Positions 1-8,309 of a stretch of 64,000 nt of DNA are shown here, in pieces. Source of the DNA: Paenibacillus sp. D2_2 (lineage in GTDB: Bacteria > Bacillota > Bacilli > Paenibacillales > Paenibacillaceae); the NCBI RefSeq assembly GCF_031199965.1, contig NZ_CP133605.1:4124501-4188500 (forward strand), given 5' to 3'. The position numbers and the translations under genes are program-made. The notes under the pieces were generated by a model that had not been told where the DNA came from, did no database searches, and worked only from the letters and a program-made list of their open reading frames with translations. How positions within the stretch are numbered: the first letter of the stretch is position 1; each line of letters begins with the position of its first letter.

Positions 1-85
1 GTCATATGATAAAAAATAACGCCTAATTTTTAGCATATTCCCGCTACAACCAGGCGCAAGCAGTACACTAAAGGAGGTTGATTGA

Positions 86-540
86 ATGATCCGCTATCGA
101 AGGCCCAGGCAGGATGATCCTGTCATTATCGATTTGATAGAAAAGGAACTTGTCCCTATTCTCACCTTCCGCCTGAGGAAATAGCTATGATTTTCAAAGA
201 CCTTCCCAAACGGCTGTCACGTGGTATTACGCTGGTGTCTTCGCCCTATTATGAAGCCGATTCAGTTGCCTTTATTCACTTTATGATTCACGGGGAACTG
301 TTATATATTGACATGATGGCAGTCGCACCCGCACATCGGCGGCAGCGACTGGGGAAAACACTGATGTCCCAAGCGGAGCAATATGCCGGTTCACGCGGGT
401 GCAGACGGGCCAAGGTGATGGTCGATCAAGGCAATTCTCGAGCCCATACCTTCTATCGCAAGCTCGGATACAAGACTATTCGTTATATCGATCAATCAGA
501 GTGTTATGAACTGGAGAAGACACTTCCCCTACGAGGATGA
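86..540 (+). CDS. GNAT family N-acetyltransferase (apparent frameshift)
   Basis: Acetyl-CoA-dependent acyltransferase of unknown substrate. ATG at 86 follows AAAGGAGG and opens MIRYRRPRQDDPVII, a typical GNAT N-terminus, but this frame stops at 182-184. The rest, including the acetyl-CoA loop (RRQRLGKTL) and the terminal ARxFYRKLGY-type motif, lies in the next frame from about 151. One base missing near 152-157 (GTCCCTATT) would join ELVP to YSHLPPEE and give a normal gene of about 150 residues. An internal ATG at 187 has no good ribosome site. I infer a sequencing deletion; a true pseudogene cannot be excluded. Confidence 0.7.
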
Positions 541-546
541 GAGGTC

Positions 547-897
547 TTAGAAAAATGGCCTAATTCCATATCCATATGGCTGGCCACCATACCCATATCC
601 GCCATATCCACCGTATCCGCCATGCCCGCCGTATCCACCGTATCCTCCACCACCGTATGGACCATATCCGCCGTACCCATAGGCGTAAGGTGCAGTTCCG
701 ATCGCGAGCAAATCGAATAATACTAGTGGGATTAGCGCCTTCGTCTTCACCTTTTTACCCGAATTCTGCCGCAGCACCAGACGATTGCCGCTGATCTTCA
801 CGAGCTTGCCAGTTACGATTCCGCCATCCTTCTTGTAAGCAACGATAGATTTGCCAATCCATTTCTCGGCTTCCTTCTTAGTCACCGTTCTCCCCAT
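547..897 (-). CDS. Small protein with Gly/Tyr-rich repetitive tail
   Basis: About 116 residues. The first 70 residues are basic and mixed (GKSIVAYKKDGGIVTGKL, then NRLVLRQNSGKKVK), resembling a small beta-barrel of the KOW/SH3 or Sm kind. The C-terminal 45 residues are almost only Gly and Tyr in GGYGGYGG-type repeats. Tails like this occur in some spore-coat or surface-associated proteins of spore formers, but I assign no function. AAGGAGG precedes tandem ATG codons at 900 and 897; the second gives better spacing. It lies convergent to the upstream GNAT gene. Confidence 0.7.
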   Translation of the reverse strand: MGRTVTKKEAEKWIGKSIVAYKKDGGIVTGKLVKISGNRLVLRQNSGKKVKTKALIPLVLFDLLAIGTAPYAYGYGGYGPYGGGGYGGYGGHGGYGGYGGYGYGGQPYGYGIRPFF

Positions 898-1022
898 CAT
901 ATAACCTCCTTCCAGAGTCGTCCCTGAATCCTTGACAAAGCGCCCATTTGCGTGCTCTGGAGCGCGCCCTATCTTCCTTCAGCTTATTCAAAGACCATTC
1001 TATCCGCATATGCCATCGCCTT

Positions 1023-1061
1023 AAAAAAGAAAAAAACAGGCATCCCAAAAAGGATGCCTGT
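1023..1061 (-). terminator. Terminator of infC-rpmI-rplT
   Basis: Ten-base stem ACAGGCATCC (1036-1045) with GGATGCCTGT (1052-1061). On the minus strand it is followed by a U-rich tract, seen as A-rich sequence at 1023-1035. It lies just after the rplT stop. Confidence 0.9.
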
Positions 1062-1077
1062 TTCTGCTTATTTATAA

Positions 1078-1436
1078 TTAAGCGTTGACTTTTTGTTTAG
1101 CTACGTTTGCCAAAGAGTTGAACGCTTCAAGATCGTTCACAGCAAGATCAGCAAGCATTTTACGGTTGATGTTCACTTCAGCCAATTTAAGGCCGTGCAT
1201 CATTTTGCTGTAAGACAAGCCGTTCATACGTGCAGCCGCGTTAATACGCACGATCCACAATTTGCGGAAATCGCGTTTTTTCGTACGACGGTCACGGTAT
1301 GCATATTGCATGGATTTCATGACTTGCTCGTTAGCTGTTTTGTAGATGCGGTGTTTCGAACCGAAGTAACCTCTAGCTAATTTCAATACTTTTTATGACG
1401 ACGACGAACCACGAATCCGCCTTTTACTCTTGCCAT
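1078..1436 (-). CDS. rplT: 50S ribosomal protein L20 (apparent frameshift near N-terminus)
   Basis: L20 binds 23S rRNA early in large-subunit assembly and, in Bacillus, represses its own operon. The true start is ATG at 1434-1436, giving [16 protein letters not shown]. The frame then breaks near 1389-1396, where AAAAAGTATTG should read AAAAAGGTATTG. After the break, [16 protein letters not shown] through the C-terminus is intact. With one G restored the product is 118 residues, the usual length. Because rplT is essential, this break is very unlikely to be real. Last gene of infC-rpmI-rplT. Confidence 0.95.
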
Positions 1437-1468
1437 ATTAATAAACCTCCCAGAAAAGTTATGTTAGA

Positions 1469-1669
1469 TTATTTCAAATTTGCAAGCTGCTGTTTCAAAC
1501 GGCTAACGTCACCCGAGTAAGCTACTGGGCTGTTAGCCAATACGCGTTTGCCGCGTTTGGATTTGTGAGACAGCAAGTGGTTGCGGTTCGCTTTGTAGCG
1601 TCTTACTTTACCAGTTCCAGTAATTTTGAAGCGTCCTTTCAGACTGCTGTGGGTTTTCATTTTAGGCAT
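1469..1669 (-). CDS. rpmI: 50S ribosomal protein L35
   Basis: 66 residues, the normal length for L35, beginning MPKMKTHSSLKGRFK and containing the family's KANRNHLLSHKSKRGKR basic stretch. It is a structural protein of the large ribosomal subunit. It sits between infC and rplT in the conserved order. The ribosome site is a GGGGGA-type sequence a few bases before the ATG at 1669. Confidence 0.97.
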   Translation of the reverse strand: MPKMKTHSSLKGRFKITGTGKVRRYKANRNHLLSHKSKRGKRVLANSPVAYSGDVSRLKQQLANLK

Positions 1670-1750
1670 GGTATATCCCCCTCAAATTGTGTGATACGGC
1701 GCCCATCAACTGAGATTGCTTAGAGATCAATCTACTGATGCTACGCTCGA

Positions 1751-2263
1751 TTAATTGCTTTTAGGTGCTAAAATCATAATCATGCTGCGACCTTCCAATT
1801 TTGGAATGCGCTCAACTGAAGAGATTTCTGTGACCTCTTCCTTGACACGGTCAAGGATTTTCTTCCCGATATCAGCATGGGTAATTTCCCGGCCGCGGAA
1901 GCGGACCGAACATTTTACCTTATCGCCATCCTTCAGGAATTTGATGACATTACGAAGCTTAGTCTGGTAATCATGTTCCTCGATGTTAGCGCGGAACCAA
2001 ACTTCCTTGACATCGACAACCTTCTGATTCTTGCGAGCTTCCTTCTCTTTCTTCTGCTGCTCGTAGCGGAATTTGCCATAGTCCATAATCCGGCACACCG
2101 GCGGCTTAGCTGTTGGGGCTACGTTAACCAGATCAAGATTCAAGTCCACGGCCATCTGCAGTGCTTCACGCAGCGGCTTAATGCCGATCTGCTCGCCTTC
2201 AGCGCCTACCAAACGGACTTCCTTCGCACGAATCTCATCATTGATCATATGTTCCTTACTGAT
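1751..2263 (-). CDS. infC: Translation initiation factor IF-3, probable ATC start
   Basis: IF-3 binds the 30S subunit and checks start-codon/initiator-tRNA pairing. The sequence carries the linker motif RIMDYGKFRYEQQKKEKEAR and a complete C-terminal domain. An ATG at 2248 gives MINDEIRAKEV with only a weak AAGGA before it. A strong GGAGG (2273-2277) is correctly spaced, 9 bases, from ATC at 2263-2261, which would give ISKEHMINDEIRAKEV. That matches the N-terminus (ISKDFIINEQIRAREV) I recall for Bacillus IF-3. Rare AUU-type starts are known for infC and allow IF-3 to control its own synthesis. I prefer the ATC start. First gene of infC-rpmI-rplT. Confidence 0.93.
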   Translation of the reverse strand: MSKEHMINDEIRAKEVRLVGAEGEQIGIKPLREALQMAVDLNLDLVNVAPTAKPPVCRIMDYGKFRYEQQKKEKEARKNQKVVDVKEVWFRANIEEHDYQTKLRNVIKFLKDGDKVKCSVRFRGREITHADIGKKILDRVKEEVTEISSVERIPKLEGRSMIMILAPKSN

Positions 2264-2465
2264 AGTACTCCACCTCCGAAAAATATTCTGATCTTAAGAC
2301 CGATATCATTCAAAAGAAAAGGGATGCAGGTTAACGCCCGCATCCCATTTGATCGTCAATTCGTCATGAATATACATTCATCAATTAACGGATCAATACC
2401 AGCCAACAATACGTCGGACAGGTGAGAAGCCACGGCCTCTGCTTGCAATCCTAAATAATAACCGA
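2264..2465 (-). promoter_or_regulatory. Ribosomal protein L20 leader (infC operon 5' UTR)
   Basis: About 200 untranslated bases separate the inferred transcription start from infC and end in the intrinsic terminator at 2311-2346. In Bacillus the same operon has an L20-binding leader that terminates transcription when L20 is in excess. Position, length and terminator match; I did not verify the L20-binding secondary structure base by base. Confidence 0.75.
2311..2346 (-). terminator. Attenuator hairpin in the infC leader
   Basis: On the minus strand GGGATGCGGG pairs with CCTGCATCCC (10 bp, one G-U) around a CGTTAA loop, followed directly by TTTTCTTTT. It lies 48 bases before infC rather than after a gene, so it acts as a conditional terminator. 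Confidence 0.88.
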
Positions 2466-2470
2466 CAATT

Positions 2471-2500
2471 AATGTATCATACTCCTGTATACTATGTCAA
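2471..2500 (-). promoter_or_regulatory. Candidate sigma-A promoter of infC-rpmI-rplT
   Basis: Minus strand TTGACA (2500-2495) and TACATT (2476-2471) are separated by 18 bases, placing the transcript start just upstream of the leader. Confidence 0.55.
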
Positions 2501-2517
2501 GAGTTGATTCAAATTTT

Positions 2518-3755
2518 TTAGCCTTGCTTGCTCTGAACCTCTTCCAGGCGCACCACTCTGGTATGCTGAGTATGGCTCCATTGCTTGTTGTTCTGTGTAA
2601 AGAAGGCATAGAACGTAATCGGCCACCAAGAGATCAGGTAAATCGGGAACAAGATCAAATAGGCATAGACCTTCTTCGATTTAACCTTCTCCAGAATCAT
2701 TGCAGCCAAGAAAATAAATACGTTGGCGGCGATTGCCAAGAACGATATCCACATTGGCATGTAGCCGTACAAGGTGTCAAGATGCGGCCCGCTAAGCAGC
2801 GACTGATCGACCCAGATGATCGCAGTCAGCAAAAAAGTAAGCAGAACGATATATACGTTCACACCATAGAGCGCCATGTCCAGCTTGACCAGATTGCGCT
2901 CCTTGATGCTCTTCCACAGCAATGGGAAGAAGTAGCGACGGGCAACCGTAAAGTGCCCTTGCATCCAGCGCAGACGCTGACGTGCCGAAGCCTTAAAGGT
3001 AAGCGGCTTCTCGTCAAACAGCTTGGCATCGTAGTTGAACACCGGATATACACCGCGATCGACGCAACGCATCGTGAACTCGAGGTCCTCTACAAGACTG
3101 GTCGCACCCCAGCCCATCTCTTTGAGCAGGTTAGTCTCGAAGCACATACCCGTACCACCAAGGAAATTCGCCATTCCCAGATTGTGACGAGACAACTGCC
3201 ACAATCGGTTACAGTACCAGTACGAGATGCCATAAGCAGCAGTAATCCAAGAGTCCTCTGGATTCTTCGTATCGATATAGCCTTGAATAACTCGTGCACC
3301 GCTGCAAAGATCATTGTTCATCTCGCTCAGAAAATCCGGATGAGCCAGATTATCAGCGTCGAACATCACTACCCCATCATATTGACGAGGCATTTTCCAC
3401 AATTCCTTCAGCATCCATTCGATAGCATAGCCCTTCCCCGTAAATTCGGGTTGTTGCGAACACAGGCATGCATGCCGTGGCTACGGACGATCTCAGCCGT
3501 ACGGTCCGTACAGTTATCGCAAATTACGAACACATCATACAACTCTCTAGGGTAGTTCAGGTGCTTGAGATTTTCCATCAAGGCCCCTACTACTTTCTCT
3601 TCGTTATGCGCCGCTACGAGTATGGCAAATGATTTTTTCGGCTCGTAATGTACTTTGCTCTTTTTCTTGTACAAGCCGAATAATGATAAACCGAATTGAT
3701 AGATCCCGACGACAGCGAGCACAACTTGCATTACAATCAAAATAGCCTGAAACAT
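2518..3755 (-). CDS. GT2 membrane glycosyltransferase (apparent frameshift)
   Basis: Processive family-2 glycosyltransferase of the cellulose-synthase/IcaA type, likely transferring a nucleotide-activated sugar at the membrane. One N-terminal membrane segment (residues about 2-27) precedes a GT-A domain with SFAILVAAHNEE, the FDADN metal-binding motif, the VEDLEF acceptor/base region and QRLRWMQGH (QxxRW). Three C-terminal membrane segments follow. The frame breaks at about 3431-3440, where CGGGGAAGG should have one more G to give NLRGKGYAIEWMLKE. Start ATG 3755 follows AAGGGGG at a slightly long spacing; ATG 3839 is a less likely alternative. Product exported is unknown. Confidence 0.85.
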
Positions 3756-4329
3756 GTTGTTTTTGTACCCCCTTAAACTCCTTCTTTTTTGTTTGCGGAG
3801 TTTTTTTGACCCTTCTTCTTCATTTTTTCTGAAATACATTTTCCTTACATTGCATTACGATTTTCCACGACTTCGGCTCATTTGTCAAAAACGATGTAAC
3901 GCCTCCCTAGCGGAAATATCGGCTGGAGCCAGCTTTTATTCATACATGATCCACCGCAACTCTTTTTCAGTGCAGTATGGTCTTATTTTCAGCACTTTTG
4001 ACGGTTTTTATTTCTTTAGCCCCCTTTTTTTATCGCAGTGTTAATTTTTTTGCTTTTCCATCTCATCCTTAATAACGAAAACAGCACAAAAAAGTTACTT
4101 AAATCTCCAATATTGTTTACACAAGTCTGTTATCATTAAAACATTGTAATGCTCCTCGAGACAGAAATCAAAAAATAGCGCCCTACCCTTGAAAAGGCCG
4201 CAAAATAAAAATATGATAAGTCTAACTCGGAAATGCCATGCTACAGATAAAAGAAACATCGATATTGAAGCACAACACACAATGAATTTTTTTATTCCGT
4301 TACAGAGCCATACAAATCGGAGGTATCCT
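3756..4329. other. Divergent intergenic region
   Basis: About 570 bases between two divergent membrane-enzyme genes. It is AT-rich with several homopolymer T runs. No riboswitch or convincing promoter pair was recognised, though promoters for both genes should lie here. Short reading frames in it lack ribosome sites. Confidence 0.5.
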
Positions 4330-4857
4330 ATGAATTCCTTGCTTCAAAAACTTACATCTCTTGATCAGAAAATATTCAAAGGAATTAATGGACGTTTACA
4401 TCGTAAACCCCTAAGTTTCGGATTTTATTATATCACGCATATAGGCGGAGCCTGGTTTACTATTATTGCCACTTTGTTCATCTGGTATTTCACTGCGAAT
4501 CCCTGGAGTCGTCTAGGTATGCAGGCCCTGGTTGCCCTAGCCATAAGTCACATACCTGTAGCTATAGCCAAGAAGGTGTACCCGCGTATTCGCCCTTATC
4601 TGGCACTTCCTGGTACAAATACTTTTCCCAATCCGCTGACGGACCATTCTTTTCCTTCTGGGCATACAACAGCGATCTTCTCGGTTACAGTACCATTTAT
4701 GATCGTCATGCCATGGCTCATTTTCATACTTGGTCCGCTTGCTCTACTCGTAGGAACATCCAGAATTTATCTAGGGCTGCACTACCCATCCGATGTGCTT
4801 GCTGGTGCTGTAATCGGTTCCTCCGTAGCGTTCGGAACTGTTGCATTATGGACGTAA
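4330..4857 (+). CDS. PAP2 superfamily membrane phosphatase
   Basis: Type-2 phosphatidic-acid phosphatase family, probably dephosphorylating a lipid phosphate or pyrophosphate such as undecaprenyl pyrophosphate. All three signature motifs are present: KKVYPRIRP, FPSGH and SRIYLGLHYPSD. At least four membrane segments alternate with them. GGAGG at 4319-4323 places the start at ATG 4330, giving 175 residues, so the longer upstream reading frame should be ignored. The next gene starts about 50 bases on and is a lipid glycosyltransferase, suggesting a small envelope-lipid operon. Confidence 0.9.
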   Translation: MNSLLQKLTSLDQKIFKGINGRLHRKPLSFGFYYITHIGGAWFTIIATLFIWYFTANPWSRLGMQALVALAISHIPVAIAKKVYPRIRPYLALPGTNTFPNPLTDHSFPSGHTTAIFSVTVPFMIVMPWLIFILGPLALLVGTSRIYLGLHYPSDVLAGAVIGSSVAFGTVALWT

Positions 4858-4907
4858 ACGGGATATTGTAGTTGGTAGAAAACCTTGCAGGAAAAGGTGA
4901 AACCAAA

Positions 4908-6062
4908 GTGCAAAAACAAAGAGTATTGCTTTTATCTGAGGGGTTTGGAGCAGGACATACGCAAGCGGCATATGCACTTTCCAGCAGTTTACGCAAAATT
5001 GCTCCTCATGTTCAGACGAGAGTGCTGGAACTGGGCAGTTTTCTCAATCCTAGAGTAGCGCCGGTCATTATAACTGCCTATAAGAAGACTGTATCCTCCC
5101 AGCCCCGGCTCGTTCGCATGATGTATCGTAGCAATTATAATAAATCTTTAAATCGATTGACGACGCTAGCACTTCATCGAATATTTTATACGCGGACTTT
5201 ACAGATCATCCGTCAACTGCATCCCAATGTCATCGTATGCACACACCCGATACCAAGCGTCGTGATCTCTCGAATCAAACGACTTGGCTTTGATGTACCG
5301 CTGTGCACCGTAATTACAGACTATGACGTGCACGGGGCATGGGTCAGCCGTGAGGTGAATCGCTACCTCGTATCGACCGAGCAGGTGAAGGAGAAGCTTC
5401 TTGAACGGGGTGTCGGTGCTTCAAAAATTCAAATTACCGGTATTCCTGTTCACCCTAACTTCTGGGAGAGACATCAGAAGGATGATATCCGGGCACAGTT
5501 CACACTTATCAATTTGCCCACGGTGCTCGTCATGGGCGGCGGTTGGGGCTTTATGAAGGATGAGGCTGTCAATTCCCTGCTCGCTTCCTATCGTAATGAA
5601 ATTCAAATAATATTCTGCTTCGGCAATAACATCAAACAGCTTGAGAAGATGAAAAAGGATCAGCGGTACATTCACCCTAATATCCATCTACTCGGTTTCA
5701 CTAGAGAGGTCGATAAACTGATGGAGGTTTCTGATCTGCTCATTACGAAGCCCGGAGGCATGACCTGCACCGAAGGCTTGGCGAAGGGAATCCCCATGCT
5801 CTTCCATAAACCTCTTCCCGGTCAGGAGGAAGAGAATTCACAATATTTCTCATCGCAGGGTTGGGGAACCGAGATCCACTCACTCAGCGATATCGAAGGA
5901 TGGATACATCGTCTGCTGTACAATTATGCTGAAGTGCTTCGCACGCGTGAAGAGGTTCTAAAACATATCGCCAAGTATCACCCCATGCAGAGTGCTCAGG
6001 CGATTCTGGACCTGCTGGCCGATAACCCGAAAAGGAAGACAGACAGTCAAGAAGTTAAATAG
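4908..6062 (+). CDS. MGDG-synthase/MurG-like glycosyltransferase
   Basis: GT28-type enzyme resembling UgtP and plant MGDG synthase, which add sugars to diacylglycerol. The N-terminal MGDG-synthase domain has LLLSEGFGAGHTQAA, followed by CTHPIPS and ITDYDVHGAWV. The C-terminal domain carries GGGWG and the donor-binding region KPGGMTCTEGLAKGIP. GTG 4908 follows AAAGGTGA at good spacing; a TTG at 4872 is possible. It follows the PAP2 gene on the same strand. The lipid acceptor is inferred from family, not visible in sequence. Confidence 0.85.
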   Translation: MQKQRVLLLSEGFGAGHTQAAYALSSSLRKIAPHVQTRVLELGSFLNPRVAPVIITAYKKTVSSQPRLVRMMYRSNYNKSLNRLTTLALHRIFYTRTLQIIRQLHPNVIVCTHPIPSVVISRIKRLGFDVPLCTVITDYDVHGAWVSREVNRYLVSTEQVKEKLLERGVGASKIQITGIPVHPNFWERHQKDDIRAQFTLINLPTVLVMGGGWGFMKDEAVNSLLASYRNEIQIIFCFGNNIKQLEKMKKDQRYIHPNIHLLGFTREVDKLMEVSDLLITKPGGMTCTEGLAKGIPMLFHKPLPGQEEENSQYFSSQGWGTEIHSLSDIEGWIHRLLYNYAEVLRTREEVLKHIAKYHPMQSAQAILDLLADNPKRKTDSQEVK

Positions 6063-6103
6063 TTTAGTCTAATACTTAAGTGTTTGGCAGTATACGACAA
6101 TTA

Positions 6104-6138
6104 ACGCTCTCGGCTCTAACCAAGCTGAGGGCGTTTTT
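6104..6138 (+). terminator. Terminator after the glycosyltransferase
   Basis: Twelve-base stem ACGCTCTCGGCT with AGCTGAGGGCGT (two G-U pairs) around a 7-base loop, followed by TTTTT. Confidence 0.88.
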
Positions 6139-6155
6139 CATTGCATGAAGCAAAA

Positions 6156-6205
6156 ATGCCGCTCTAGCGTGGTCTAAACCACATTAGAACAGCATCTTTT
6201 TAAGG
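6156..6205. terminator. Bidirectional terminator between convergent genes
   Basis: Imperfect stem of about 17 bases, ATGCCGCTCTAGCGTGG with CCACATTAGAACAGCAT, flanked by T-rich sequence on the plus side and A-rich sequence on the minus side. It serves trmB on the minus strand. Confidence 0.7.
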
Positions 6206-6216
6206 TAGTTCAAAAA

Positions 6217-6984
6217 TTAAAATTCATCCATTTTATTTTCATGATAGCGTCTCAAGGCTGCTTCACCAATGATAACTTCACAACGGTGAATCGGCATTCC
6301 CTTACCGACGAACTTGCTCTCATACTCAGTCATCACATGCGCCTCGTTAATACCCCCCTCATGCAGGCTGAGCGATATATCGTTCAGTTGCAAACCCGTT
6401 GCAGCGAAGGCATTAAGTGAAAATTGGAATAAGGAACGTGAATCCGTCTTGAAATGGATCTCTCCATTCTCGTTCAGAATAGAACCGTATTTATTTAAAA
6501 AACGTGGATGAGTCAGGCGTCTTCTGCCATGCTTTTTCTTCGGCCATGGATCGCTGAAGTTCAAATAAACTCGCTCGATTTCTCCTGGTGCGAATATCTC
6601 CTCGATCTCTTCCACATTGCCAAGCGCAAGCCGAACATTGAGCGAGTCTGTCTCGCCAGTTGGAGTGGCTGCAACCGCCGTATTCGCTTCATCCGCTGGA
6701 TGGGACTCTTCTTGTTCAACTAGGCCGTGAATTACCCGTACCTTCTCGCTGCCGCGACGGATCAGTTCATCGTACATGTCCATCCCGATGAAATTCACAT
6801 CCGGATATTTGGCACTCATCCCGCTAATGAACTGTCCCTTGCCCATGCCCAGCTCCACATGAATCGGACGATCGTTGCCGAACACCTCAGACCAACGTCC
6901 TTTATATTGCTTGGGATCAAGCACAACCAGTTCAGGCTGCTGCTCCAAATTTTCCCTTATACCTTTTCTACCGCGTAAACGCAT
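6217..6984 (-). CDS. trmB: tRNA (guanine-N7-)-methyltransferase TrmB
   Basis: SAM-dependent methylation of G46 in the tRNA variable loop. Motif I is HVELGMGKGQFI, followed by NFIGMDMYDE and the catalytic/signature region YLNFSDPWPKKKHGRRRLTHPRFL. The protein has 255 residues, longer than the roughly 213 of the Bacillus enzyme. The extra length includes a low-complexity Glu/Ala/Thr insert at about residues 90-115 (QEESHPADEANTAVAAT onwards), just before the SLNVRLALGN strand. The ATG at 6984 has a GAGGAATATC ribosome site. Confidence 0.95.
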   Translation of the reverse strand: MRLRGRKGIRENLEQQPELVVLDPKQYKGRWSEVFGNDRPIHVELGMGKGQFISGMSAKYPDVNFIGMDMYDELIRRGSEKVRVIHGLVEQEESHPADEANTAVAATPTGETDSLNVRLALGNVEEIEEIFAPGEIERVYLNFSDPWPKKKHGRRRLTHPRFLNKYGSILNENGEIHFKTDSRSLFQFSLNAFAATGLQLNDISLSLHEGGINEAHVMTEYESKFVGKGMPIHRCEVIIGEAALRRYHENKMDEF

Positions 6985-7357
6985 GATATTCCTCCACTTT
7001 CTTGTGAGTATACTATTAAAAAGAGGTTGTTCAATTGCGAAATAAATAGATTACTGAAATATTGTGCCGAAGTTCGTCGGAAAAGTAAAGAGTTACAGAG
7101 AAAAGGAACCCTCCACACCGCCGGGGAGACAGTGGGAAAGATTCCTTCTTCATATATTTTGGAATTGGGGTCCAACGAATGTTATTACAACCAAAATAAC
7201 ATAATCAGTTAACCATCGCAAGGAAAGTACGTAGGCCTTCATTCCCTTTTTTTATTGAACTTTGATACAATGAAGTCGTGAGAGCCTGTCAGAAGGCTGA
7301 CTTTGCAAGTCATGATACTAATTCGCATATTTCTGTGACAAATAAAGGAGTTTTTCA
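6985..7357. other. Intergenic region upstream of ytqA
   Basis: About 370 bases. A C/G-rich patch around 7110-7135 and a T7 run at about 7246-7252 are visible, and short reading frames exist on both strands without convincing ribosome sites. I recognise no RNA family here. Confidence 0.4.
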
Positions 7358-8308
7358 ATGCATACATCATTATCTGCTTCCCCGGTACTCTGGTCTGACA
7401 AAAGATTCCATACATGGAATTACGAGATGCGGCATGAATTTGGCGATAAAGTATTCAAAGTGATGCTTGATGCTGGATTTACCTGTCCGAACCGGGACGG
7501 CTCCATTGCCAAGGGTGGCTGCACCTTCTGTAGTTCAAGGGGATCTGGCGATTTCGCAGGCAGTCGCCGCGATGATCTAGTGACGCAGTTCAACAAAATT
7601 CGCGACAAACAGCATCTGAAATGGCCGCATGCTAAATATATCGGTTATTTCCAGGCTTATACGAATACGTACGCTCCGGTTGAGGAACTTCGTGAATATT
7701 ACGAAGCAATCCTCGAGCAGCCCGGAGTCGTTGGTCTGTCTATAGCTACACGTCCGGACTGTCTGCCTGATGATGTCGTGGATTATCTCGCCGAGCTTAA
7801 CGAGCGAACCTATCTATGGGTGGAAATGGGACTGCAGACGATCCATGATACGACCTCCGAACTAATTAACCGAGCCCATGATACGCAATGCTATCTGGAT
7901 GCCGTTGAGAAGCTGCGCAGGCGGAATATCCGCGTATGCACCCATATCATCTACGGATTGCCTCAGGAGTCTCATGAAATGATGCTCGATACCGGGCGGG
8001 CAGTAGCAGCCATGGACGTTCAAGGCATTAAGATTCATCTGCTTCATCTAATGCGCAAGACGCCGATGGTCAAGCAATATGAAGCGGGACTTCTCCGTTT
8101 TCTGGAACAGGATGAATACGTGAAGTTGATTGTAGACACACTCGAATTCCTTCCTCCAGAAATGATTGTGCATCGTCTAACCGGTGATGCGCCGAGGGAT
8201 TTGCTGGTCGGGCCGACGTGGAGCCTGAAGAAATGGGAAGTACTTAACGCAATCGACGCCGAGCTGAAGAACAGAGACACCTGGCAAGGCAAGTATTGGA
8301 GGGGTTAA
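7358..8308 (+). CDS. ytqA: Radical SAM protein YtqA (probable MnmL)
   Basis: 316-residue radical SAM enzyme of the TIGR01212/YtqA family. The cluster-binding cysteines are in CPNRDGSIAKGGCTFC, a longer first spacing than the classical CX3CX2C and typical of this family. FQAYTNTYAP and THIIYGLPQES are also family features. Recent B. subtilis work assigns YtqA (MnmL) to a step converting the wobble cmnm5(s2)U toward mnm5(s2)U. AAAGGAG sits 8 bases before the ATG. Only one base separates it from ytqB, supporting a shared role. Confidence 0.9.
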   Translation: MHTSLSASPVLWSDKRFHTWNYEMRHEFGDKVFKVMLDAGFTCPNRDGSIAKGGCTFCSSRGSGDFAGSRRDDLVTQFNKIRDKQHLKWPHAKYIGYFQAYTNTYAPVEELREYYEAILEQPGVVGLSIATRPDCLPDDVVDYLAELNERTYLWVEMGLQTIHDTTSELINRAHDTQCYLDAVEKLRRRNIRVCTHIIYGLPQESHEMMLDTGRAVAAMDVQGIKIHLLHLMRKTPMVKQYEAGLLRFLEQDEYVKLIVDTLEFLPPEMIVHRLTGDAPRDLLVGPTWSLKKWEVLNAIDAELKNRDTWQGKYWRG

Positions 8309-8309
8309 G

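Noticed and set aside
576..794. His/Arg-rich plus-strand protein
   Set aside because: It is the antisense shadow of the Gly/Tyr repeat tail.
1078..1386. Truncated L20 starting at an internal Met
   Set aside because: The conserved N-terminus lies in the other frame at 1396-1436; a single missing G explains it.
7027..7212. 61-residue gene upstream of ytqA
   Set aside because: No ribosome site, no recognisable sequence and an overlapping frame on the other strand.
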